A stretch of 64,000 nt of DNA from Olsenella profusa DSM 13989 (GTDB lineage Bacteria > Actinomycetota > Coriobacteriia > Coriobacteriales > Atopobiaceae): positions 1,116,001 through 1,180,000 of the forward strand of contig NZ_JAUSQK010000001.1 of assembly GCF_030811115.1 (NCBI RefSeq). The letters are read 5' to 3'. The notes beneath the pieces were generated by a model. The model was not told the DNA's origin. It saw only the letters and a program-made list of their open reading frames with translations, and did no database searches. Made by a program: the position numbers and the translations under genes. This document shows, piece by piece, positions 38,103-46,030 of the stretch; positions within the stretch are counted from its first letter, which is position 1; each line of letters opens with the position of its first letter.

Positions 38103-38137
38103 GTTGCAACTGTAGGGTAATAGCCTACAGTCGCAAC
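38103..38137. promoter_or_regulatory. Operator palindrome of the AbiE operon
   Basis: GTTGCAACTGTAGG and CCTACAGTCGCAAC form an inverted repeat (13 of 14 positions match) around seven bases and end immediately before the abiEi ATG. AbiEi antitoxins of type IV systems are known to bind inverted repeats upstream of their own genes and repress them, so this is a strong candidate autoregulatory site. Confidence 0.7.
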
Positions 38138-38794
38138 ATGAGATATTCGAACCACATAGGGGCAATAGCCGAGCTCTCCGAGTCCGAGGGCGTCTTCACC
38201 ACGGCCCAGGCGGCCCGCATGGGCATCCCGCGCGACGCCCTGCACGACGCGGTCGAGTCCGGACGCCTGGGGCGCGTCGTGCGCGGCGCCCACCGCATGG
38301 TGGGGTCCGGCTCCTCCCTCACGGACGAGCTGGCGGCGATATGGAAGCTCACCGCCCCGGCGAGGTTCTCCCACGAGAGGATGCGGGTCTCGGACTGGGA
38401 TGGCATCGCCGTCGGGGGGTCGACCGCCTCCGCCCTCCTCGGGATCGGCGATTTGCGGCTCTCTCCCTACCGGCTCTACGCCCCCAGGAGGGTGAGCACG
38501 AGGAACCCGTCGGCGGGCTTCGCCAGGCGCACGGTGGCGCGCGACGAGGTGACGTTCGAGTCGGGGCTCCCCGTGACGCGTCCCGGGCGCACCGTCCTCG
38601 ATCTCGCCGTAGACGACGAGGACCCCTCGCTCATGGCGGACGTCCTGGGCGATGCCTCGAGGAAGTACCCCGGCTTCGACCACGGGAAGCTCCAGAGGCT
38701 GCTCGAGGGACATTACGGCGAGAAGCGGGGGCGCGAGATTCACCGGAGTCTGATTGAGGATTCCGGGCTTCTCGGGAAGGAGGTGCAATCATGA
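38138..38794 (+). CDS. abiEi: AbiEi-family antitoxin
   Basis: The 218-residue protein has an N-terminal winged-HTH (FTTAQAARMGIPRDALHDAV, then RLGRVVRGAHRM) and the AbiEi core (IAVGGSTASALLGIGDL, then GLPVTRPGRTVLDLA). Type IV antitoxins of this family act as transcriptional repressors and neutralise the nucleotidyltransferase toxin without direct stable binding. Its stop overlaps the toxin start by 4 bp (ATGA). The AbiE system gives abortive phage infection in other hosts. The antitoxin looks intact although the toxin is not. Confidence 0.85.
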   Translation: MRYSNHIGAIAELSESEGVFTTAQAARMGIPRDALHDAVESGRLGRVVRGAHRMVGSGSSLTDELAAIWKLTAPARFSHERMRVSDWDGIAVGGSTASALLGIGDLRLSPYRLYAPRRVSTRNPSAGFARRTVARDEVTFESGLPVTRPGRTVLDLAVDDEDPSLMADVLGDASRKYPGFDHGKLQRLLEGHYGEKRGREIHRSLIEDSGLLGKEVQS

Positions 38795-39198
38795 GGTACA
38801 AGAGCGCGGCCGCGCTCGAGATGGCAGTCAAGGCTGCCGCGGCGGCGTCGCCGATGGAGACCGGACTCGCCGTGTCGTCCTTCTACTTCCACCGGCTTTT
38901 GTGCCGCGTGTTCGTCGGCGGCAACGAGTCGTTCGTGCTCAAGGGCGGCCGGGCGATGCTCGCTCGCACCGTCGATGCCCGCGTGACGCGCGACATCGAC
39001 CTGCTCTCTACCGAAGAGAACCTGGACGAGGCGCTCGAGAAGCTCGTCCGGCTCGCCGAGACCGACCTGGGCGACTTCGTGACGCTTGAGTTCGCGGGGT
39101 CGCATCCGATAAAGGCCGAGGACGAGTACAGGGATGGCCTGTCGGCCAGGTTCGTCCCCGTACTCGGCGCGAAGCGCCTGCAGCAATCCTCCTCGTAG
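38791..39198 (+). pseudogene. abiEii: AbiEii-family toxin, 3'-truncated
   Basis: The 135-codon frame contains the nucleotidyltransferase signature: FVLKGGRAMLARTVDARVTRD followed by IDLLS, with the GG(x)n...DxD pattern. Full AbiEii proteins are roughly twice as long. The frame ends LGAKRLQQSSS exactly where an att-type arm (TGACTACATG) begins, so the C-terminal half was lost by recombination at the island border. A fragment covering the corresponding C-terminal half of a related gene lies at 62,634-62,986. Confidence 0.8.
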
Positions 39199-39299
39199 GT
39201 GACTACATGATTTTCACGATAGGAGAGTAGAGGGAGCCCCAGCTCACGCGCACTGCTGACTACGCGGAAACGGACCCTGCGACGATTGAGTGGGAATAG
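39199..39299 (+). other. att arm and guaA-like core, site 4
   Basis: A shortened arm with two TGACTAC motifs and GATAGGAGA precedes the core at 39,279-39,299, which encodes Ala-Thr-Ile-Glu-Trp-Glu-stop (ACGATTGAGTGGGAATAG). It truncates the AbiEii gene on its left. Confidence 0.75.
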
Positions 39300-39349
39300 G
39301 CCATAGGGCACAAAACCCCAGTTGAACAAGATAGCTCCTCGGCAACGCG

Positions 39350-40345
39350 CTGAACCGCCTCCCATTTCTTGGACATGGAAATAGAAGTCCGAGGAATGGG
39401 AGGCTTTCTCATGCCTGTAGATTTGCGCTTGAAGCACGACCGTTTGCTCGGGGAGCAGGCCGTCGAGACGTTCGAGAGGGGACTCGGCTACAGATCCGCC
39501 ACCAAGAGCCTTGGCGTCCCCGCCGAGGCCGCGAGAAACTGGCTGAAGACGTACCGCGCAATCGGGAGGGACGGGCTTCTCGCCATGGGAGGAAAGCAGG
39601 CCAGATACGACTACGAGACCAAGGTTGCCGCGGCGAGCGCCGTGGTCGACGGTGGGATGAGCAAGCCTGAGGCGCAGGTGGCGTGCCTAAAAAAAATCGA
39701 TAGCCCTGAAGGCGGAGAGGCGCTCCCGAACCGGGAGAAGGCCCTAGCGGTCGCCGAGCTTTCAGGGCTTGGGCACAAGGCGTCCGACCTCCTCGAGGCG
39801 GACGGCCCCTGGCAGAAGATGGGCACCGGCGTCACCGAGTTCAAGCTCTCATTCGGCAAGGCCTACCTCGCGCCGGTCTACGACTTCGGCAGCAAGGAGA
39901 TCGTCGTCCACTCCATATCCCTGCATCCCGACCTCGCGCAGCAGGAGGAGATGCTGGAGATGCTCATGGAGGCGAAGCCCGAGGGCACGGAGCCGATCCT
40001 GCACTCGGACATGGGATGGCGGTACCAGCACGCGGTCTACGTCGGCGCGCTCGCTGGGAACGGCTTCGTCCAGAGCATGTCGCGCAAGGGCAACCGCATC
40101 GACAACGGCGCCACCGAGCAGGTCTTCGGGCACATCGAGGACGAGTTCTTCCGCGGCCAGGACTGGGAGACCTTCGAGAGCCTCAAGGCCGACCTCGACG
40201 CGTACATCATGCATTGGAACACGAAAGGGCGCCAGGCGAAGCTGAAGGGCCTGACCCCGGCGGAATTCCGGGATCAGGCCCTTCGGGAAGCCGCATAGCG
40301 GCTATGATTTAACGCGTCCAAGTTTTGGGGCGCATTCACTCTCGC
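39350..40345 (+). mobile_element. IS3-family element with internal deletion
   Basis: The ends are approximate. TTTCTTGGACA near 39,365 and, on the other strand, CCCCAAAACTTGGACGCG near 40,335 are plausible terminal repeats. A similar end sequence occurs at about 57,235. The element is shorter than a normal IS3 because the middle of the transposase is missing. Confidence 0.65.
39411..40298 (+). pseudogene. IS3-family transposase, internally deleted
   Basis: The N-terminal HTH part (YRSATKSLGVPAEAARNWLK) and the last two-thirds of the rve core (GVTEFKLSFGKAYLAPVYDF, ILHSDMGWRYQH, NGATEQVFGHIEDEFF, ending KLKGLTPAEFR) are joined directly. The HTH_21 region normally between them is gone at about residue 135 (SDLLEADGPWQKMGTG). 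An A8 run near 39,690 marks the usual frameshift site. The open frame is intact but the protein is probably inactive. Confidence 0.8.
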
Positions 40346-40392
40346 TCGCCAGAGGGGTTTCTTAAGCCCGTATAAGCCTTTCTAAAACATCG

Positions 40393-40743
40393 CTACGCCG
40401 AACGCACCTTGCGCAGCCGATCCTTGTAGCTCTCGCCCCACGCCCACATCGCGTCGAGGACCGGCTGTAGCGTTGCGCCCAGCTCGGTCAGCGAGTACTC
40501 CACGCGCGGCGGCACCTCCGCGAACACCTCCCGGTGCACGATGCCCGACTCCTCCATGGCCCTCAGGTTGGACGTCAGCACCTTCTGCGAGATCTTGCCA
40601 ATGGAGCGCTGCAGCTCCTTGAACCGCATGGTGCCGTTCAGGTTCAGGTCGCGAAGTATCAGCACCTGCCACTTGTTTCCTATGAGCATGAGCGTGGTCT
40701 CCACTGGGCATGCTGGCAGGTCCTCGAGCCTCGGTTCCGCCAT
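40393..40743 (-). CDS. HxlR-family transcriptional regulator
   Basis: The roughly 116-residue product has the HxlR winged-HTH: CPVETTLMLIGNKWQVLILR at the N-terminus with the conserved cysteine, then RFKELQRSIGKISQKVLTSN and VEYSLTELGATL. HxlR proteins sense electrophiles or oxidants through that cysteine and usually control an adjacent oxidoreductase. It is divergent from the NAD(P)-binding oxidoreductase at 40,910. The start at 40,743 (MAEPRLEDLPACP) fits the family; a start at 40,785 is possible. Confidence 0.9.
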   Translation of the reverse strand: MAEPRLEDLPACPVETTLMLIGNKWQVLILRDLNLNGTMRFKELQRSIGKISQKVLTSNLRAMEESGIVHREVFAEVPPRVEYSLTELGATLQPVLDAMWAWGESYKDRLRKVRSA

Positions 40744-40777
40744 CTTCGATTCTCCTCCAAATATATTCCAGCAGTTA

Positions 40778-40840
40778 AAAACCAATAGTTACTTTTTAAT
40801 GCCTATAGCACAATATAGTGCCTACTTTCTTAATAATACC
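40778..40840. promoter_or_regulatory. Divergent HxlR/oxidoreductase control region
   Basis: Two similar AT-rich direct repeats (TAGTTACTTTTTAAT and GCCTACTTTCTTAAT) flank GCACAATATAGTGC, a short palindrome. Position and repetition suggest HxlR binding sites overlapping divergent promoters. Confidence 0.45.
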
Positions 40841-40909
40841 AATCAGCATACAGTACGAGCTGTCAGCAAGCAAGGGTGGCAGGAAGCCGTAAGAGGAAAG
40901 GAAACCATC

Positions 40910-41545
40910 ATGACCAAGAAGATCGCAGTCGTCGCAGCCAACGGCAAGGCCGGCCAGCTCATCGTGAAGGAAGCCGTATCGCGCGGCATGAACGTCACCG
41001 CATTCGTGCGCGGCGAGAACAGGATCGCAGCCCAAAAGGTTGTCGTGAAGGACATCATGGACATCGAGGCTGCCGACCTCGCTGGCTTCGACGCGGTCGT
41101 GGATGCCTTTGGAGCGTGGACGCCCGAGACGCTCGACCAGCACTCAACCACGCTCGCGCACCTGTGCGACTGCGTGGCGAACACCGACGTGCGCCTGCTC
41201 GTCGTGGGTGGAGCAGGCTCGCTCTACGTCAACCCCAAGCACACCATGACCGTCTCCGACACGTCCGACTTTCCCGACGCATTCAAGCCGCTGGCCGGCG
41301 CCATGGCCAAGGCCCTGGGCGAGCTTCGCGGGCGCGGCGATGTGAAGTGGACCTACATCTCCCCGGCTGGCGACTTCCAGGCCGAGGGCGAGCGCACCGG
41401 AGAGTACATCCTGGGCGGCGAGGAGCTGACGCTCAACGCAGCCGGCGAGTCGATCATCAGCTATGCGGATTATGCTATCGCCATGGTCGACGAGATCGAG
41501 TCCGGAGACCACATCCAGCAGCGCATCAGCACTGTGCGCAAGTAG
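40910..41545 (+). CDS. NAD(P)-binding oxidoreductase (NmrA/SDR-like)
   Basis: The 211-residue protein begins MTKKIAVVAANGKAGQLIVK, a Rossmann nucleotide-binding motif (GxxGxxG-like), and has VVDAFGAWTPE, LLVVGGAGSLYVNP and WTYISPAGDF, as in the atypical short-chain family of NAD(P)H-dependent epimerase-like reductases. The likely role is reduction of a small electrophile or quinone under HxlR control. It starts the plus-strand operon that continues through the flavin/ferredoxin protein, the sirtuin and the macrodomain gene. Confidence 0.85.
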   Translation: MTKKIAVVAANGKAGQLIVKEAVSRGMNVTAFVRGENRIAAQKVVVKDIMDIEAADLAGFDAVVDAFGAWTPETLDQHSTTLAHLCDCVANTDVRLLVVGGAGSLYVNPKHTMTVSDTSDFPDAFKPLAGAMAKALGELRGRGDVKWTYISPAGDFQAEGERTGEYILGGEELTLNAAGESIISYADYAIAMVDEIESGDHIQQRISTVRK

Positions 41546-41621
41546 CAGCACAGGAAGGCGAATTCGATCGGGGGCGGTGGCATGCTGCCCCCGACGTGGC
41601 ATGGAGGAAAGGGAAGCAAAG

Positions 41622-42320
41622 ATGACCTACTGCGTCGAAAGCGAGATTGCAGCCTTCGAGAAGGGCGAAGGGCTCGACCTGACGGCGACGCCCAATCCCG
41701 AAGATGTCGACGCCGCGTGGTGCCTGCGGTTCCTGCGGGCCATCCGCGACGTCGCGTTCGCCACCGTGGGAACCGATGGGCTGCCGAGCGTGCGTATCAT
41801 CGATGTCATGGCCGTCACGGGCGCCCGCCTGTACTTCCTTGCGCCGCGCGGCAAGGCATTCCACGATGACGTGATGCGCGAGCGATTCGTGGCCATCGTA
41901 GGCCAGACGCCCGACTATCGTACATGCCGTATCCGCGGGCGCGTCGTGCATCCCGAGGGCGAAGCAGCGCAGCATGCGCTCGTCGACGCCATCTTCGATC
42001 TGAACCCCTCGATGAACCTGCTCTACTCGGGCAAGAACCGCTGTATCTGCGACGTGTTCTACGTCGAGGAGGGCGGGGGAGAGTACTTCGACCTGGGCCA
42101 GAATCCCGTCTACCGCAAGCCGTTCAGGATTGGCGGCAAACTGGATGCACGTGGCACGTTCCTCGTTACAGATGCCTGCATCGAGTGCGGGACCTGCGCC
42201 GCTGTCTGTCCGGAGCAGTGCATCGCGCTCGGCAGCCCCTACGATATCGACCAGTCCCATTGCCTGCGCTGCGGCATCTGCCAGGAGGCGTGTCCCGTGC
42301 AGGTGATTGTCAAGCGATAG
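41622..42320 (+). CDS. PNPOx-like flavin protein fused to a 2[4Fe-4S] ferredoxin
   Basis: Residues 1-150 resemble the pyridoxamine-phosphate-oxidase-like split barrel (FATVGTDGLPSVRIIDVMAV), which usually binds FMN. Residues 180-232 form a two-cluster ferredoxin (CIECGTCAAVCPEQCI and CLRCGICQEACPVQ). The protein is likely a cytosolic flavin/iron-sulfur electron carrier. It sits between the NAD(P) reductase and the sirtuin, 10 bp before the latter. I chose ATG 41,622, preceded by GGAAAGGGA; an in-frame ATG at 41,601 is possible. Confidence 0.85.
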   Translation: MTYCVESEIAAFEKGEGLDLTATPNPEDVDAAWCLRFLRAIRDVAFATVGTDGLPSVRIIDVMAVTGARLYFLAPRGKAFHDDVMRERFVAIVGQTPDYRTCRIRGRVVHPEGEAAQHALVDAIFDLNPSMNLLYSGKNRCICDVFYVEEGGGEYFDLGQNPVYRKPFRIGGKLDARGTFLVTDACIECGTCAAVCPEQCIALGSPYDIDQSHCLRCGICQEACPVQVIVKR

Positions 42321-42330
42321 GAGCCGAGGC

Positions 42331-43191
42331 ATGGAAAAGAAAAGCTATGCGCAGACGCTCACCGAGCTCCGCGATGCAATCGATGCCGCCGACGCCATCG
42401 TGGTCGGTGCGGGCGCAGGTCTTTCGATCGCAGCTGGGCTCACGTACTCGGGCGAGCGGTTCGAACGCTACTTCGGCGACTTCATCGAGAAGTACCGCTT
42501 CCGCGACATGTACTCGGCTGGGTTCTTCCCGTTCCAGACCCTCGAGGAGCAGTGGGTCTACTGGAGCCGCCACATCTGGTACGACCGCTACGTCGAGCCG
42601 CCGAAGGACACGTACGCCAAGCTGCTGCAGCTCGTGCAGAGCAAGGACTTCTTCGTCATCACCACGAACGTCGACCACCAGTTCCAACGCGCAGGCTTCC
42701 CTAAGGAACGGTTGTACTACACGCAGGGCGACTACGGCTTGTGGCAATGCAGCGTGCCGTGCCACGACAAGACCTACGACAACTATGAGACCGTGAAGCG
42801 CATGATGGAGGAGCAGCGCGACATGCGCGTGCCGACAGAGCTCGTGCCCCACTGTCCTGTATGTGGCAAGCCCATGGTCATGAATCTGCGGGCCGACAAC
42901 ACGTTTGTGGAGGACGAGGGATGGCGTGCAGCGGCCGAACGCTACCGCGACTTCCTGAAAGCCCACCAGGATGGTAGGGTCCTCTTCCTGGAACTGGGCG
43001 TGGGCGCGAATACCCCTGCCATCATCAAGTACCCGTTCTGGCGCTACACCTATGCAAACCCCGAGGCGACCTATGCCTGCGTGAACTATGGCGAGGTGTA
43101 CATGCATCCCGACATCCGCGACCGCTCAATCCTCATCGACGCCGACATCGACCGGGTTTTAGAAGACATATTGGGAGGGCAAGATGGATAA
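42331..43191 (+). CDS. Class M sirtuin (SirTM-like ADP-ribosyltransferase)
   Basis: The 286-residue protein has the sirtuin NAD-binding motif IVVGAGAGLSIAAGLTYSG, TTNVDHQFQRAGF and a TQGDYG segment, and a CPVCGKP zinc pair. The sequence matches the macrodomain-associated sirtuins (SirTM), which in streptococci and staphylococci mono-ADP-ribosylate a lipoylated GcvH-like protein, reversed by the neighbouring macrodomain protein. Here it overlaps a macrodomain gene by 8 bp, but the usual lipoate ligase and GcvH-L genes are absent, so its target is unknown. Confidence 0.85.
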   Translation: MEKKSYAQTLTELRDAIDAADAIVVGAGAGLSIAAGLTYSGERFERYFGDFIEKYRFRDMYSAGFFPFQTLEEQWVYWSRHIWYDRYVEPPKDTYAKLLQLVQSKDFFVITTNVDHQFQRAGFPKERLYYTQGDYGLWQCSVPCHDKTYDNYETVKRMMEEQRDMRVPTELVPHCPVCGKPMVMNLRADNTFVEDEGWRAAAERYRDFLKAHQDGRVLFLELGVGANTPAIIKYPFWRYTYANPEATYACVNYGEVYMHPDIRDRSILIDADIDRVLEDILGGQDG

Positions 43192-43750
43192 CAACCGCAA
43201 GCGAGAGCTGTTGAAGAGCCTCGTGACCGGCCTCTGCGCCGGGCGCGGCTACGAACAGCCGAAAATGGATGACGTCGGCGAGCTGTGAACCGCGTTCCGC
43301 GCTCTCGTGAACACGCGCCCGCTGAGTCCGGCAAACGACGAGTGGCTTGCGATGCAGGACGAGCTGCTGCAGGGCATGATTGCCGAGGCGGACGTGAGCA
43401 CGGCGGACGACGCGACTCCCTCGTCTGGCGACCCGCGTCTGCGTCTGTGGCGCGGCGACATCACCACGCTTGCGATGGGCGCAATCGTGAACGCCGCGAA
43501 CAGCCAGATGCTCGGCTGCTGGGTGCCAGGCCACCATTGCATCGACAATGCCATCCAGACGTTCGCGGGCGTGCAGCTGCGCTCCGAATGCGCGCGCATC
43601 ATGGAGGAGCAGGGGCACGAGGAGCCTACTGGCACAGCCAAGATCACGGGCGCATACAACCTGCCGTCAGGTCACGTCATCCATACCGTGGGGCCCATCG
43701 CGAACGGCCATCCAGTAGCATCTTTTGGAACCAAGACCACCCGTCAATAG
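43184..43750 (+). pseudogene. Macrodomain ADP-ribosyl hydrolase, nonsense-mutated and truncated
   Basis: From ATG 43,184 the frame runs 34 codons to GDDVGEL-like sequence, then TGA at 43,286-43,288 where relatives carry a tryptophan (TGG to TGA would explain it). The same frame continues TAFRALVNTRP, RLWRGDITTLAMGAIVNAAN, GCWVPGHHCIDNAIQTFAG and SGHVIHTVGPIANG, clear macrodomain motifs, then ends in unrelated residues at 43,750, short of the normal 250-270. Both lesions suggest loss of the enzyme that reverses SirTM modification. Confidence 0.85.
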
Positions 43751-43837
43751 TCGGGAGCTTTTTATTCAATCCCCGTGTATGCCGTCGAACTTATTCTTCC
43801 TAACACACAGGCGGGCTTTTAATTCTAATTGCAGAGA

Positions 43838-44040
43838 TCTGGCGCCTTTCGATGGGTTTGTAGGCCGACAATCGCGAGGCGTGTAGGCACTCGGCAACCT
43901 ACGAGACGCTTGGCAGGGCGTCATCCCAGTCGCATGTAGTCGTATGCATCTTCGGTTGAGGAGGAGCCAGACTCCCATTTCATTGTCTTGACATTCTCGC
44001 AACTCGCGTTTTCATCATCGGATGTCTTGTCTTTTAAGGC
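43838..44040 (-). pseudogene. Decayed excisionase-like HTH remnant
   Basis: This stretch weakly but continuously resembles 36,371-36,560 and 21,915-22,135 (shared CTTTCGATGGGTTTGTAGGCCG-like start, then GACATTCTCGCAACT and TCATCGGATGT). No frame survives. The remaining bases from 43,751 to 44,190 hold nothing else recognisable. Confidence 0.45.
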
Positions 44041-44194
44041 ATTGGCACCGAGCGCGGGGATTCACCGTGGTTGAGATGGTGCAGTCACGAGGCGCTTGTG
44101 GCATGCCGGCAGGAAGACCGGTTGAGATGGCTGTGCCCAACCGAAACAGCGATGAAGGGCTCTCTGGTACCATTAACCACTTAGAATCTGTCTC

Positions 44195-44875
44195 GTGGCA
44201 GTCATGGCCCGGCGGGATCGAGGAGGCATGGGCGGGCGAGCGCACATATCATCGAGGCGGACGGCGAGTGCCGGCTGCCGCTGGAACCACAACTCCGCGT
44301 ACTACCCCGAGCTGGTCTCGGACGCCGCACTGAGGGGCGGAGTTGCCCTCGACGTGGGTTGCGGGGATGGGGCGCTCCTGGAGCTTCTGGCCGGAGTCTG
44401 CAGGCATGTCGTGGGGGTGGAGGCGGACCCCGCCACCGCGCGGACGGCCGCCGGCAGGGTCGCAGGCAGCGGCACCGTCATCTGCGGCGATTTCATGGCT
44501 GCCCAGGATTTTGCCCCGGAGGAATTCGATACCATAACCTGCGTCGCGTGCCTGCACCACATGCCGCTCGAGACGGCGCTCGTTCGGATGGCGGAGCTGC
44601 TGCGGCCCGGCGGCAGGCTGCTCGTCGTCGGACTGTCAGCGAACAAGACCATTGCGGACTGGCTGCTCTCCGCTCTCATGGTCGTCCCCGCGAGGGTGTC
44701 AGGATGGCTCCATCACGAGGGCACCTACCAGGGGATGAGGGTCGCCCGGCCCTGTGAGTCCCTGGACGAGATTCGCGCTGTTGCAGGCGAGCGACTCCCC
44801 GGCGCACTTGTCAGGAGGCGTCTTTACTGGCGCTACTCCCTTGAGTGGACAAAGCCCTTCACTGTGCAGTCCTAG
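44195..44875 (+). CDS. Class I SAM-dependent methyltransferase
   Basis: The core of the protein has NHNSAYYPELVSD, motif I VALDVGCGDGALLELL, the acidic GVEADPAT, FDTITCVACLHHM and LLRPGGRLLVVG. This is a small-molecule or UbiE-type methyltransferase of unknown substrate. The start is uncertain: GTG at 44,195 gives 226 residues, while ATG at 44,228 right after GAGGAGGC gives a shorter form. It stands alone between the excisionase remnant and the IetAS-like pair. Confidence 0.8.
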   Translation: MAVMARRDRGGMGGRAHISSRRTASAGCRWNHNSAYYPELVSDAALRGGVALDVGCGDGALLELLAGVCRHVVGVEADPATARTAAGRVAGSGTVICGDFMAAQDFAPEEFDTITCVACLHHMPLETALVRMAELLRPGGRLLVVGLSANKTIADWLLSALMVVPARVSGWLHHEGTYQGMRVARPCESLDEIRAVAGERLPGALVRRRLYWRYSLEWTKPFTVQS

Positions 44876-45059
44876 CGTCCGTACCCCGCTTCGGACTCTG
44901 CCCTGTGGCAGGGCCCTCTCTTCTTGGGGGAGCCCTCGCGGCGACCTGACTTAACCCGACAAGCTGCCATATGGTTACTTACCATCAACTATCGAAGCGC
45001 CTCTTTCACGCCAGCCTGATGAGCGATAAAATTTGAAAGACATAGATAGGAGGTGTCTC

Positions 45060-46025
45060 TTGGCAACCGGCGAACAGGTGAAGGCTCTCATCAAAGCCCA
45101 CTATGACCAGGATAATGAGCGTTTCAAGACTACGGCATTGCGCATAGCGGCATCCGAGACGCGCATCGGCCATACCACTCTAGGCAGGGAAATCACCGCC
45201 ATGGTCGACGCATCCACTCGTACGAAGGGCAATGTCATCAATCTCGCGAACAAGGACAATCTGTTCCTTGTCTCATTCCCTGGGGTTAGATTGGGCGACT
45301 TGGTAGTCTCGTCGGAAATCACCGAGAAGATCAACCGTATGCTGGCCGAGTATCGCCAAAGGAAGAAGCTCGCCTCGTTCGGCCTGAGCTGCCGCCGCAA
45401 GCTCCTGCTGGAGGGAGAGCCGGGCACTGGCAAGACGATGACGGCGTCGGTGATTGCAGCCGAGCTCGACATGCCTCTGTTCATCGTGCAGACCGACAAG
45501 CTCATCACGAAGTACCTTGGTGAGACCAGCACTCGGCTTCGGCAAATTTTCGATACCATCGCCAGCAACCGTGCCGTCTACCTGTTCGACGAGTTCGACG
45601 CCATCGGGGCCGACCGCAGTAGAGACAACGAGGTTGGCGAGATGCGTCGCATCCTGAACTCCTTCCTGCAGTTCATAGAGACAGATACCTCCGAGAGCAT
45701 CATCATCGCCGCCACGAACAACAGGAAGATTCTCGATCAGGCGCTCTTCCGCCGCTTCGACGACGTCATGCACTACGAGCTTCCCACCGTCAACGAAGTC
45801 AAGCGCATCGTGGCTAATCGCACGGGCGCCTATGACCCGGCGTTCTCCCTCACCGATGGGACGGCCAGCGAGCTCTCGCAACTCTGCCAGGCCGACATCA
45901 CGCGCCTTTGCGAGGATGCGGTGAAAGAATCCCTGCTGACCGATTCTTCGCTGTGCGACGAGCTTTTCCAGCGTCTCTGCGCGGACAGGCTGTCCGTATA
46001 CAACAGCGAGGATAAGGTCGGCTAA
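45060..46025 (+). CDS. ietA: IetA-like AAA+ ATPase
   Basis: The 321-residue protein has a conserved N-terminal helical region, Walker A LLEGEPGTGKTMTASVIAAE, Walker B AVYLFDEFDAIGADR, sensor 1 IIIAATNN and the arginine-finger region ALFRRFDDV. It is followed 5 bp later by a subtilisin-like protease gene, the two-gene layout of the IetAS anti-phage system. The ATPase may remodel or recognise a phage component and control the protease. The start is TTG at 45,060, five bases after AGGAGGTG; an in-frame TTG at 45,033 lacks such a site. Confidence 0.8.
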   Translation: MATGEQVKALIKAHYDQDNERFKTTALRIAASETRIGHTTLGREITAMVDASTRTKGNVINLANKDNLFLVSFPGVRLGDLVVSSEITEKINRMLAEYRQRKKLASFGLSCRRKLLLEGEPGTGKTMTASVIAAELDMPLFIVQTDKLITKYLGETSTRLRQIFDTIASNRAVYLFDEFDAIGADRSRDNEVGEMRRILNSFLQFIETDTSESIIIAATNNRKILDQALFRRFDDVMHYELPTVNEVKRIVANRTGAYDPAFSLTDGTASELSQLCQADITRLCEDAVKESLLTDSSLCDELFQRLCADRLSVYNSEDKVG

Positions 46026-46030
46026 GCAGC

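Noticed and set aside
43286-43288. Selenocysteine or programmed read-through at the TGA in the macrodomain gene
   Set aside because: No SECIS-like hairpin is evident, the site replaces a tryptophan rather than a redox cysteine, and the gene is also truncated at its 3' end.
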